From Halodesulfovibrio sp. (GTDB lineage Bacteria; Desulfobacterota; Desulfovibrionia; Desulfovibrionales; Desulfovibrionaceae): a DNA stretch of 64,000 bases. Shown piece after piece: positions 1 to 8,182 of the stretch (positions within the stretch are counted from its first letter, which is position 1; every line of letters begins with the position of its first letter). Where the stretch lies: the NCBI RefSeq assembly GCF_025210605.1, contig NZ_JAOARI010000013.1, forward strand, positions 62,001 to 126,000, read 5' to 3'. The notes below the pieces were generated by a model. It was not told the DNA's origin, did not search any database, and saw nothing but the letters and a program-made list of their open reading frames with translations. The position numbers and the translations under genes are program-made.

Positions 1-12
1 TGCCGTAAGTGC

Positions 13-888
13 TTACTTTTTGAATGGGTCAAAGTCTGGAACAAGGTCGCATAACTGAGACAGCAATAAGGAGAGAATGTCTCCATCCTTGTTGTTATAG
101 CGAAATTCCAGTTCTTTGAGGTAGAGCGGGAAACGTTGTGGGGTGATACCCTTAAAACGTTTTAAGCGGGAATGTCCGAATTCCCAGAAGGAGCCTTCCC
201 GAATTGGGAAGTCATGGTCGTATTTTCTGATGTACTCGTATGGCAGGGAGTCATCGCCACATAGAATGAGCGCATCGTACTGGCGATATTTTCCAGTGTA
301 TATAATGTTACCCGCACGGAAGAGGGTAAGGTGGAAGCTGTGATTGAAGTGAAATACTGTTTCGGCTTCAATACCGCTCACTAAGTCAATAAAAACCCAG
401 CCGTTGCGTTCCATTATGCCGAAAACAGGGATAGCACCCTTTGCTCTGACAGGCGGTGCACCGGTAAGTTTTTTTCCTTTAATATATCTGCCCAGTCCGG
501 TTTCAGGACCAAGTAGCTGGCGGGCATCTGTTGCGTGTGCCAGCAGGGCAAAGCGAATAGTTGTTACTGCCTTGTAGGCAGCATTGTAGGAAAGATTAAC
601 TTCCTGCGCCAGTTCATGAACTGTGTATTCTTGCAGGAACATGTGAGCAAGGTGGAGCCATGTAGAAGGTGACAGGCTGCCGTTGTTAATCCAGCGTCCG
701 CTGAAATCCTGAAATGTGTATTTGCAAGTGGCACAGCGATATCGCCCCCCAGAAAGAGTATAAAGCTTGTGTTGTCCGCATCTTGGACAAAAGCGTACAC
801 CGGAAGGCCAGCAAAAAGAAAGAAGGTATTCTAATGCTGCGTCTTCAGAACTAAGCATGGAGATGTCGAAAGCTGCTGTTTCTTGCAT
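13..888 (-). CDS. IS1595/ISXO2-type transposase homologue, catalytic residues apparently lost
   Basis: About 291 residues. The N-terminus carries a zinc ribbon (CPRC then CATC, residues ~35-57) followed by a helix-turn-helix-like stretch, as in IS1595-family transposases. The C-terminal part keeps the family framework: YIKGKK where active members have YIGGK, a TGKYRQY segment where they have TDg..Y, and GSFWEFGHSRLKRFKG followed by ELEFRYN. In my alignment from memory the three acidic DDE positions are replaced: DET becomes LGR, TD becomes TG, and the Glu before SFW becomes Gly. The frame is otherwise open and undamaged, which suggests a retained DNA-binding protein rather than a decaying transposon. 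The ATG at 888 is used; an in-frame GTG at 894 is possible. Neither start has a clear ribosome-binding site. The flanks share only a weak inverted GTAAGT-type match, so no intact IS ends are claimed. Confidence 0.75.
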   Translation of the reverse strand: MQETAAFDISMLSSEDAALEYLLSFCWPSGVRFCPRCGQHKLYTLSGGRYRCATCKYTFQDFSGRWINNGSLSPSTWLHLAHMFLQEYTVHELAQEVNLSYNAAYKAVTTIRFALLAHATDARQLLGPETGLGRYIKGKKLTGAPPVRAKGAIPVFGIMERNGWVFIDLVSGIEAETVFHFNHSFHLTLFRAGNIIYTGKYRQYDALILCGDDSLPYEYIRKYDHDFPIREGSFWEFGHSRLKRFKGITPQRFPLYLKELEFRYNNKDGDILSLLLSQLCDLVPDFDPFKK

Positions 889-1126
889 AGTCACTACTTA
901 CTGTTAAATTGACACTAGGGCAAGAACTACCTTTGTTTTAGTTGGTTGTACAATCAAAAGCGTGAGTGCTTCCTGCATTATACATTTTGTTATATACTGT
1001 GTTTTGAAACGTTATTCTTCTGCAAGAGCTGGTACTTACTTACAAAAAACTTGCGATTACGTATTTGAAAGTATACGTCATATAAGAAGTGTCCCTTTGT
1101 TTTTTCTGTTTTTCAAGGGAGAGTGT

Positions 1127-2377
1127 ATGCGGCTAGCATTCAAGTTTGCGACTTGGGCTGTGTTCTGTATTGCGTTGCTGGGTTGTGAAACAAAATTAGA
1201 AAAGCCAGCGCAGTATGTGCGGGTTCCCGGTGTTTCTTCTACAGAAATTACTATTGGTTCCTCACTCGCTTTGGAAGGACACGCAAGTTATCTGGGGACA
1301 CAGACCCTGCGTGGTGCGCAAAGTTATTTACGCAATGTAAATGCTCTTGGCGGCGTGCACGGAAGGCTCATAACTTTGCAGGCTATGGATGACGGCTATG
1401 ACCCCACCAGATGTTTAGCAAACACGCACCGCCTTGTGAGCAGCGGTAATATCTTCTCTCTTTTCGGATTTGTCGGAACTCCCACCACCGTACGCGTACT
1501 GCCACTTATTGAAGAAGCAAAAATACCTCTCGTCGGTGCTTTTTCTGGTGCCAATGCGTTACGTGTACCGTTTAATCCCTATGTATTTAATATACGAGCT
1601 TCATACTATCAGGAAACAAAAGCGGCTGTGGAATTGCTTGTTTCACAAATGCAATGCAAACGTATTGCTGTTTTTTATCAGTATGATGCCTATGGATTTG
1701 ACGGGCTTATGGGAACAGAACTTGCTTTACGTGAAGTAGGGCTTGCGCCTGTGGCGCGTGGCTCATATGTTCGGGGGGCTGTAGATATTGATGAGGCTCT
1801 GCATAAAATTGTTACGGCACAGCCTGATGCTGTTGTTCTTGTAGGTACATACGAGCCTTGCGCAGAATTTATTACTAAAGCGGATGCCCTCGGGTTGGAT
1901 GCCGCTTTTTTTAATTTGTCTTTTGTCGGTGCAGAAGAGCTTGCCAGACTTCTACCTGACGACATAAAGGGAGACGTGCTTGTCTCGCAAGTTGTTCCTC
2001 CACCATTCTCCCCTCAGGTACATGAGTTGATGGGAATAGCAGAGGAGTATGTGCGGCATTTGAAAGAATTGTATCCAGATGACGTGCCGAATGCAGTCGG
2101 GCTTGAAGGATATGTGAATGCGAGGGTTATGGTGGAAGGGTTGCGCAGAGCTGGAAGAAATTTGACCCGCGAAAGTTTTATGAAAGCTCTGGAGTCAATG
2201 GGGAAATTTCCACTTGGGGGAAAAGCATCTGTGGCTTTTACACCGGAAGATCATCAGGGTTTAGAGATGGTATATTATACCGTGTTGGAAGATGGCGAAT
2301 TTAAATTGATTGACGACACATACCTGCACTTAAAACGGAGTGCTGCGGTTAAATTTGAGGAGCAGGTTACCCAATGA
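1127..2377 (+). CDS. Branched-chain amino acid-type (Peripla_BP_6) substrate-binding lipoprotein
   Basis: 416 residues. The N-terminus is a lipoprotein signal with lipobox LLGC (MRLAFKFATW then LLGCE), so the protein should be lipid-anchored in the envelope. The remainder matches LivJ/LivK-type binding proteins: ITIGSSLALEG at the start, GG.hGR.I.L...DDGYDP, a central AVFYQYDAYG strand, and ARVMVEGLRRAG near the end. Transport genes are absent. Its stop overlaps the start of a sensor kinase by 4 bases (ATGA), so it more likely presents a ligand to the kinase than to an ABC importer. The ATG at 1127 is preferred because AAGGGAGAG lies just upstream and the signal peptide starts there; an earlier start at 962 would add 55 residues in front of the signal. 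Confidence 0.85.
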   Translation: MRLAFKFATWAVFCIALLGCETKLEKPAQYVRVPGVSSTEITIGSSLALEGHASYLGTQTLRGAQSYLRNVNALGGVHGRLITLQAMDDGYDPTRCLANTHRLVSSGNIFSLFGFVGTPTTVRVLPLIEEAKIPLVGAFSGANALRVPFNPYVFNIRASYYQETKAAVELLVSQMQCKRIAVFYQYDAYGFDGLMGTELALREVGLAPVARGSYVRGAVDIDEALHKIVTAQPDAVVLVGTYEPCAEFITKADALGLDAAFFNLSFVGAEELARLLPDDIKGDVLVSQVVPPPFSPQVHELMGIAEEYVRHLKELYPDDVPNAVGLEGYVNARVMVEGLRRAGRNLTRESFMKALESMGKFPLGGKASVAFTPEDHQGLEMVYYTVLEDGEFKLIDDTYLHLKRSAAVKFEEQVTQ

Positions 2378-4371
2378 TTCGCTCAAAATTTGCACAGTTA
2401 AGTTTGAAGAATAAGTTCTTCTTTTCGATTCTGATAGTTATTTTGCTTATCAGCGGTACTATTGCGTTGCTTGCGCGCTGGATTCTTATTTCCGGTTTGA
2501 CGCAAGAGCTGGAAATGCGTGGTACTGCGATAGCCCATAGTGTGGCAACTCGCGGTACTGAGTATATTCTAGAGAATGATACTGCGCATCTGTTGAATGT
2601 TCTTTTCGATGAAAAACAACTACATGAACGCAGAAATCTTGTTGCATACATATATGTTGAAGGAAAGAGCGGCAAAATTCTTAGCCATACCTTTACTACG
2701 CCTTTTCCAAAAAGATTAAAGGGCGTTAATCCGGTTACCGAAAAGGTAGAGAAGAGTGTGCAGGTTGTGCCATTTGGTGGGCATGAAGCATATGATATTG
2801 CAGTACCCATTAAAGAGGGTATTTATCAGATAGGAACAGTGCATGTGGGATTATCTAAAGCGCACATAGATAATCTTGTGGGTAAGTTGCGCGCAATGTT
2901 TCTGGGCTTTATCTCGGCGGTAATTATCATCACATTCTGGGTCAGCCATAGGATGGCAAAATATATTGCGGACCCTGTTATGACGTTGACACAGATTTCA
3001 GATGATCTGTCGCGGGGGAGTTTTACCTCTTCTGACCTTATTTATACGGATGAACAGGCGGGGTGTCCTGCCTTCCATGATACAGATTTGCCGTGCTGGC
3101 ATTTTGATGAACAGCGGACAGGGGCGAATAATACTGGAGCCAGACCACATAGATGTAAGAAATGTGCATTTTACAATGAACCGGGTGACGGTGACGAAGT
3201 ACAGCAGCTTACAACTTCGTTTCGGAATATGGTGTGGTCGATTCGTTTGTATCGTCGAAGACTTCAGGAATCTGAAAGCACGTACCGGTCTCTCTTCCGC
3301 AGTGGACCTGATCCTATTTTTGTTGTGGATGTGCTTACACAGAAGCTTGTGGATGCAAACCCGCGAACAGAAGAAGTCTACGGGTATACTCGCGATGAAT
3401 TGGTAGGCATGCGGTATACGAGTTTCGGTCAAGAGCATGCCAAAGAATGTTTCGAATATTTCAGTAACGACGAACTGTGTGCTGAGGCTATGCGGTCTGC
3501 GCGTGTCGTGCATTTACGTAAAGGCAACATACCTATGTATGTTAACGTGACAGCGTGCTTTATCAGTTACCGTACACGTCCTGCCATTATCGTATCGACA
3601 ACGGATGTTACTGATCTTGTTGAAAAGGATGCCCAGCTTATTCAGGCATCTAAAATGAAATCTCTTGGTGAAATGTCTACAGGTGTTGCCCATGAGCTTA
3701 ACCAGCCGTTGAATGCTATTCGCATGGGCAGTGACTTTTTAACGATGGTGCATGAACAGGGTATCGATATACCTAAAGAACAGTATGCACAGGTTGTTAC
3801 AGAAATCAGCACACAAGTGGACAGAGCGTCTGACATTATCAATACACTCAGGTCGTTCGGTCGTAAGGCAGATTTATTGCTTGAAGATGTGAATTTGAAT
3901 GAACCTGTGGGAGCTGTTGTTTCGTTGTTGAGCAGGCAGTTCCTGATTGAAGATGTTCATATTGTTACAGAACTTGATCCGGTACTGCCGTATATCACTG
4001 CACAGCACAACAAATTACAGCAGGTGCTACTGAATCTGGTTATTAATGCACGTGACGCAATTGTAGAAAGAAATGAAGAGGGAGCGGGTGTGAGAGGCCG
4101 CATCCTGATTCGGACTGAATATGACGCTGAAGGAGTATCTGTTTCCGTAGAAGATAACGGAACCGGTATTCCTGACCATGTAGCACAGAAGGTTTTTGAA
4201 CCATTCTTTACAACAAAAGCTACAGGGCAGGGAATGGGGCTTGGACTTGCCATTTCTTACGGCATTGTACGTGAATATGATGGGGAACTGAGTATTCAAA
4301 GTACAGTAGGTAACGGCACGTGCTTTACAGTTCGCTTCCCGCGTCAAGAGGTGGCTCAAGTAGCCAATTAA
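2374..4371 (+). CDS. Membrane sensor histidine kinase with HAMP, Cys-rich linker and PAS domain
   Basis: 665 residues. Transmembrane helices at ~15-37 and ~173-191 enclose a periplasmic sensor domain of ~135 residues. A HAMP segment follows, interrupted at ~231-264 by a Cys motif: C231, C241-W242, C261 and C264. Then come a PAS domain (~300-415), the dimerisation/phosphoacceptor domain with His440 in GVAHELNQPLNAI, and an ATPase domain with N-box NLVINARDAI, DNGTGIP and GQGMGLGLAIS. The gene starts inside the stop of the binding-lipoprotein gene and is followed 17 bases later by a receiver-STAS gene. The lipoprotein probably acts as periplasmic ligand-binding partner and the receiver as phosphoacceptor; both are inferred from the operon. 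Confidence 0.9.
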   Translation: MIRSKFAQLSLKNKFFFSILIVILLISGTIALLARWILISGLTQELEMRGTAIAHSVATRGTEYILENDTAHLLNVLFDEKQLHERRNLVAYIYVEGKSGKILSHTFTTPFPKRLKGVNPVTEKVEKSVQVVPFGGHEAYDIAVPIKEGIYQIGTVHVGLSKAHIDNLVGKLRAMFLGFISAVIIITFWVSHRMAKYIADPVMTLTQISDDLSRGSFTSSDLIYTDEQAGCPAFHDTDLPCWHFDEQRTGANNTGARPHRCKKCAFYNEPGDGDEVQQLTTSFRNMVWSIRLYRRRLQESESTYRSLFRSGPDPIFVVDVLTQKLVDANPRTEEVYGYTRDELVGMRYTSFGQEHAKECFEYFSNDELCAEAMRSARVVHLRKGNIPMYVNVTACFISYRTRPAIIVSTTDVTDLVEKDAQLIQASKMKSLGEMSTGVAHELNQPLNAIRMGSDFLTMVHEQGIDIPKEQYAQVVTEISTQVDRASDIINTLRSFGRKADLLLEDVNLNEPVGAVVSLLSRQFLIEDVHIVTELDPVLPYITAQHNKLQQVLLNLVINARDAIVERNEEGAGVRGRILIRTEYDAEGVSVSVEDNGTGIPDHVAQKVFEPFFTTKATGQGMGLGLAISYGIVREYDGELSIQSTVGNGTCFTVRFPRQEVAQVAN

Positions 4372-4388
4372 AAAAGGTACATAATTTA

Positions 4389-5087
4389 ATGAAGATTTTA
4401 GTTATTGATGACGAGCAACCTACATTAACAATGTTTGAATTGTTATTAAGTACGTTAGGACACGAAGTCCTTCTGGCAAACTCTGGTGAGCTGGGGCTTG
4501 AAGTTTTTGCAGAACACCGTCCTCCACTGGTGTTAACTGATATTAAGATGCCGGGGATGGACGGTATCGAAGTTCTTGGTCGCCTCAAAGAAGAAGAGCC
4601 GAACGTCGAGGTAGTCGTCATTACCGGTCACGGTGATATGGATGTTGCAATCAAAGCGCTGAATCTTGATGCAACTGATTTTATTAATAAACCGCTTCGG
4701 ATAGATGTGCTTGAGCAGGCGTTAGCGCGTGTGGAAGAACGTATTAAGTTGAGCACAGAAAAGTTTGCATCGCTTTCAACAGATTTTACTAGCGACACAA
4801 TGGTAATAACTGTTTGCGGTACTCTTGGCACAGCTGATGAAGCTGAGATAAAGCATGTTTTTAAAGGTGCGGGCAAAGCCAGAAGAATTGTGTTGGATTT
4901 TGCTGAAAATACTTCAATCAACGGTGCTGCCATTGCACTGCTGACAGATTCTATCCGTTCGTTCTACAACGATGGCGGTAAAGTTATTATCTCCGGTTTG
5001 TCGGAGAATTTTCGTAATGTTTTTCAAATAATGGGTGTAACAAGATTTGCAACCTTTGTAGATAATATACAGGATGCAGAGTTATAG
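4389..5087 (+). CDS. Response regulator with receiver and C-terminal STAS-like domain
   Basis: 232 residues. The receiver domain (~1-120) shows IDDEQ near the start, phosphoacceptor Asp in LTDIKMPGMDG, and the conserved Thr and Lys regions (ITGHGD, FINKPLR). After a short linker, residues ~130-230 form a STAS-like (anti-sigma-factor-antagonist) domain: VITVCGTLGTADEAE, RRIVLDFAE, SINGAAIALL and GGKVIISGLS. No DNA-binding domain is present, so output is probably by protein contact, for example partner switching. The start at ATG 4389, just upstream of the receiver, is preferred over an upstream in-frame start inside the kinase gene; AAGG at 4374-4377 is a weak ribosome-binding site. It closes the operon that begins at 1127. 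Confidence 0.88.
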   Translation: MKILVIDDEQPTLTMFELLLSTLGHEVLLANSGELGLEVFAEHRPPLVLTDIKMPGMDGIEVLGRLKEEEPNVEVVVITGHGDMDVAIKALNLDATDFINKPLRIDVLEQALARVEERIKLSTEKFASLSTDFTSDTMVITVCGTLGTADEAEIKHVFKGAGKARRIVLDFAENTSINGAAIALLTDSIRSFYNDGGKVIISGLSENFRNVFQIMGVTRFATFVDNIQDAEL

Positions 5088-5229
5088 AGATTGCTCACGA
5101 TACTTGATGGTTAGGACATGTGATGCGTTTTAGATACTTGAATTGACAGACTTTCACAAAAAAATCGTGTCCTGTAAGGTGACTTTTTTGTATTTTTTTA
5201 CAAGGTACCTAATCATCAGGAGGTGAGAC

Positions 5230-5706
5230 ATGACCTGGTCAACACTAAAACGGTATCAACTGGTTCTGGTCTTGATTGCACTGACGGTTCTTGCGGGCTG
5301 CACAAACAGATATAACCCGAATGTTTATTCCGGCGATCAAGCAATGCAAGCTGACAGCATCAGCTATGGAACAATCACTCGAATGAATGCAGTTACAATT
5401 AAAGACGATAATACAGGTGTAGGACTCGTCGGTGGCGGACTTGCCGGTGGGCTTGTCGGCAGTACAATCGGTGGTGGTTCCGGTCGGGTCTTAGGGGCAG
5501 TCGGTGGCGCAATAGTTGGCGCTACTGCCGGTGCTCTGGCTGAAGACGAGTTCCAGAAAACAGATGGTATCCAGATTACAGTGAGATTGGATTCCGGACG
5601 CTCTGTATCAATTGTACAAGCGGCAGAAGGGTCTAATTTCAGCTACGGACAACGTGTTCGTGTTATTACATCGCCAAACGGAAAATCTAGAGTGCTTCCG
5701 TACTAG
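5230..5706 (+). CDS. SlyB/Pcp-like glycine-zipper outer membrane lipoprotein
   Basis: 158 residues. The lipobox LAGC ends a signal peptide (LVLIALTVLAGC), predicting an outer-membrane lipoprotein. The middle (~70-105) is a glycine zipper typical of the 2TM glycine-zipper (SlyB/Pcp) family: GLVGGGLAGGLVG and GRVLGAVGGAIVGATAG. The C-terminal ~50 residues resemble the SlyB domain that binds or stabilises envelope components (ITVRLDSGRSVSIVQ, YGQRVRVI). A strong ribosome-binding site AGGAGGTGAG precedes the ATG. The gene stands alone and is followed at once by a hairpin terminator. Family membership is clear; the physiological role here is not. Confidence 0.88.
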   Translation: MTWSTLKRYQLVLVLIALTVLAGCTNRYNPNVYSGDQAMQADSISYGTITRMNAVTIKDDNTGVGLVGGGLAGGLVGSTIGGGSGRVLGAVGGAIVGATAGALAEDEFQKTDGIQITVRLDSGRSVSIVQAAEGSNFSYGQRVRVITSPNGKSRVLPY

Positions 5707-5727
5707 GCGAAACGTATAGCTAGAATG

Positions 5728-5765
5728 AAAACGGATAGATGTGATTTGCATCTATCCGTTTTTTT
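5728..5765 (+). terminator. Rho-independent terminator after the SlyB-like gene
   Basis: A perfect 14-bp stem (AAAACGGATAGATG with CATCTATCCGTTTT) with a 7-base loop is followed by a run of T. It lies between convergent genes and may also stop minus-strand transcripts from moaA. Confidence 0.9.
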
Positions 5766-5817
5766 GTTGATGACGTAATGTGATGTAGCATCATCGTGAT
5801 GATGCTTATCGAGGAAT

Positions 5818-6852
5818 TTATCCGCCGATAGCGTTCATGCGGGTTTCTGCCACTTCATTTTGTCGTTTTGCATTAAGCAATTCAATTCCAAGCGGTTTAC
5901 TGATGTTGGATTCATGAATGACATTGGCAATATCAGTGTCAGTTATTGAAGGGTTGCGAAGCATGGTGCGCAAATCGATTTCGTTGTCAGAGAAAAGACA
6001 GGTGCGAAGTTGTCCGTTTGCGGTAATGCGAAGCCTGTTACACGATGCACAGAAGTGGTTGGACATAGGGGTAATGAGACCAAGACGCCCTTTGCCGCCT
6101 TCAATACCAAAAAGTTTTGCCGGACCGGAGCGGCGTTCTTTCTTTTCAAGTTTTGTGAGAACAGCGAGTTTTTTTGCATCACTCAGAATTTCATCAGCAG
6201 ACCAGAAGTTGCTTTCACTCCATGCGCTGGAACTTCCCATCGGCATAAATTCAATAAAGCGCACATCTACAGGGTTATTTTTTGCAAAATTAATAAAGAC
6301 CGGAAGCTCATCGTCGTTAATGCCTTTGAGCGCTACGGTGTTAATTTTTACCCCCAGCCCATGCTCCAGACAGTCATCAATAGCCCGTGTCACATTGCGG
6401 AGCATGTCGCGACCAGTTATTCTCTGAAATTTCAAACGATTAAATGTATCTAAAGAAATGTTTACATAGCGCACACCAAGCTCGGCAAGTGCTTTTGCTT
6501 TGCCGTTCATCAGTGTTGCGTTGGTGGTAAGGCGTACGTCAAGATCGGGATGTTTTGTGAGCAACATCTCCACAAGATCAAGAAAATTGCGTCTGGCAAA
6601 AGGTTCACCGCCAGTAAGGCGGACTTTGCGCACACCCATTGCGACAGAAATATCGATGAGTCGGGCAATTTCTTCGTATGTGATAATGTTGCTATGCGGG
6701 ATGAACTGCATACCGTCAGCTGACCAGCAGTACATGCAGCGCAGGTTACAACGGTCTGTAATTGAAACGCGGAGATAATCGACAGTTCTTCCGTGGTTGT
6801 CAGTAAGCGTAACGGATGAGCTGTTTTGTGTATGGATAGATGTATGTGTCAT
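5818..6852 (-). CDS. moaA: GTP 3',8-cyclase MoaA
   Basis: 344 residues. Radical SAM enzyme of the first step of molybdopterin synthesis, converting GTP to 3',8-cyclo-GTP. The N-terminal cluster motif is CNLRCMYCW (CxxxCxxC) and the SAM-contacting GGEP follows (VRLTGGEPFARR). The C-terminal cluster is FCASCNRLRIT with a third Cys in GQLRTCLFS. The chain ends in Gly-Gly (MNAIGG), the conserved MoaA tail. The start overlaps the mobA stop by 4 bases, making it the last gene of fdhE-fdhD-mobA-moaA. A perfect palindrome GCATCATC-GT-GATGATGC (5788-5805) lies just past the stop without a T-tract. Confidence 0.96.
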   Translation of the reverse strand: MTHTSIHTQNSSSVTLTDNHGRTVDYLRVSITDRCNLRCMYCWSADGMQFIPHSNIITYEEIARLIDISVAMGVRKVRLTGGEPFARRNFLDLVEMLLTKHPDLDVRLTTNATLMNGKAKALAELGVRYVNISLDTFNRLKFQRITGRDMLRNVTRAIDDCLEHGLGVKINTVALKGINDDELPVFINFAKNNPVDVRFIEFMPMGSSSAWSESNFWSADEILSDAKKLAVLTKLEKKERRSGPAKLFGIEGGKGRLGLITPMSNHFCASCNRLRITANGQLRTCLFSDNEIDLRTMLRNPSITDTDIANVIHESNISKPLGIELLNAKRQNEVAETRMNAIGG

Positions 6853-7463
6853 ATTGCAGCTATGATCCGGCGGGCCATTTCAAGGTCTGCGGGATAGTTT
6901 ACGTTAAAGAACGGTAGCGATTCCTGTTGAGAATACGACAAACGGTGCTGGTGTTCTTCGGGGATAACACGGCTCAGTTTGTATATTCCAAGATCGACAG
7001 CCCGTTCAAAAAGGGGCAGTGCCTCGAACTCATAGATGGAAACCAGAGCTTCGATGAAGCCTGTTTCCTTTTGCAAAAATGTTGTCTGTAATGTTCCCTC
7101 AGGGCGTGCTTTCCAGAAGTCGATGAGTTTTTGGAGCAGGGGTGTGTCCATGAACGGTAAATCGCAGGACAATACAAGCACAGGTCCCTGTGCTGCACGC
7201 AAAGAGGTCATAATGCCTCCAATGGGACCTGTGCCTTCAACTTCATCTTTGACCCAGAGATAGCCGTCAGCATGGGGTTTAACATCTCTGCTGGAAATCC
7301 ATACCTCCGAGCATACCGACTCAAGCAGCTTGCATGTGTATACAAGCAAATCCGGTTCGGAATCTCCGTGCACATGAAGGCGGGTCTTGTCGTGACCCAT
7401 ACGGGAACTCAGCCCTCCGGCAAGGACGATTCCGGTGAGTCTTTCAGAATCGTCTTTGTACAT
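6849..7463 (-). CDS. mobA: Molybdenum cofactor guanylyltransferase MobA
   Basis: 204 residues. Transfers GMP from GTP to Mo-molybdopterin to form the bis-MGD cofactor used by formate dehydrogenases. The nucleotidyltransferase signature GIVLAGGLSSRMGHDK is at the N-terminus and the metal-binding segment VLVLSCDLPFMD is at mid-protein. The start codon overlaps the fdhD stop (TAATG) and its stop overlaps the moaA start, giving translational coupling. Placement beside fdhD and fdhE fits cofactor supply for formate dehydrogenase. Confidence 0.93.
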   Translation of the reverse strand: MYKDDSERLTGIVLAGGLSSRMGHDKTRLHVHGDSEPDLLVYTCKLLESVCSEVWISSRDVKPHADGYLWVKDEVEGTGPIGGIMTSLRAAQGPVLVLSCDLPFMDTPLLQKLIDFWKARPEGTLQTTFLQKETGFIEALVSIYEFEALPLFERAVDLGIYKLSRVIPEEHQHRLSYSQQESLPFFNVNYPADLEMARRIIAAI

Positions 7464-8182
7464 TATGTCAGTACCCTAGGTGTTTGCAGATCATGGAAGA
7501 CCGTGAATCGTTTTTCCTGATCGCGGGCAAAGCCAATGAGTGTAATGTCGTGTTCCTGCGCCATCGCAATAGAAGCACTGGTTACCGCAGAGCGGCTGAT
7601 AATGAATTTATATCCGGCACGGATGGCTTTAGCGCATAAGCTTGCGGTTACTCGTGCTGAGACCATGAGTACCAGACCGGAAAGCGGTGTTTCGGTTCGG
7701 CTTGCCCATCCGGCAAGGCGGTCAATGCAGTTATGACGCCCGATATCTTCGGTGCGATGCAGCATAGTATGCGTTTTAGCATCATATGCGCCTGCGCGGT
7801 GAAAACATCCGGTGCCATGCCATTGACCTTCTTCGTCGATAAATTTTGCCATTGCGCCGAGCATTTCAGCACCATGTAATTTACCCGGATCAAGTTCGTT
7901 TTCTATGGCATCACAGAGTGTTACGTTGTATTCGTACTCGCCAATTTTTTCGACAGTCGTTTTGGCACTGCCACCGCCAAGATCAAGCAGAGCGTGACCG
8001 GCAACAAGGTCTTCAAGATATTCCGGCCATGCCCACAATGTGTGCGAAGTGCCGTTAAAATGGAATGTTACAGGTATTTCAATGCTCACTATGTCAGGGT
8101 GAACAGCCCATTGACCGTCTTTGTACTGGGTTACAGTAATCGGTTTGGGTTCGCAGTTAGAACAAGATTCGTTTTTTGGCAT
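7463..8182 (-). CDS. fdhD: Formate dehydrogenase accessory sulfurtransferase FdhD, canonical Cys pair not seen
   Basis: 239 residues from the ATG at 8182, which overlaps the fdhE stop as TAATG; an in-frame ATG at 8194 would add four residues. FdhD carries sulfur from IscS to the Mo-bis-MGD cofactor of formate dehydrogenase. Family segments are present: GCFHRAGAYD, RTEDIGRHNCIDRLAGWA, GLVLMVSARVTASLCAKA, FIISRSAVTSASI. The E. coli family member has a catalytic CxxC loop before the GxFHxAG region. Here that region (LCDAIENELDPGKLHGAEML) has only one Cys. A CSNC motif instead lies at the N-terminus (residues ~6-9). Whether this replaces the usual pair is unknown. The gene is second in a four-gene maturation operon. 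Confidence 0.9.
   Translation of the reverse strand: MPKNESCSNCEPKPITVTQYKDGQWAVHPDIVSIEIPVTFHFNGTSHTLWAWPEYLEDLVAGHALLDLGGGSAKTTVEKIGEYEYNVTLCDAIENELDPGKLHGAEMLGAMAKFIDEEGQWHGTGCFHRAGAYDAKTHTMLHRTEDIGRHNCIDRLAGWASRTETPLSGLVLMVSARVTASLCAKAIRAGYKFIISRSAVTSASIAMAQEHDITLIGFARDQEKRFTVFHDLQTPRVLT

Noticed and set aside
1..960. Intact insertion sequence around the transposase homologue
   Set aside because: Only a weak GTAAGT-type inverted match flanks the gene, no target duplication is visible, and the catalytic residues seem missing.
5143..5148. TTGACA upstream of the SlyB-like gene as a promoter
   Set aside because: No acceptable -10 at 16-18 bases; kept out of the feature list.
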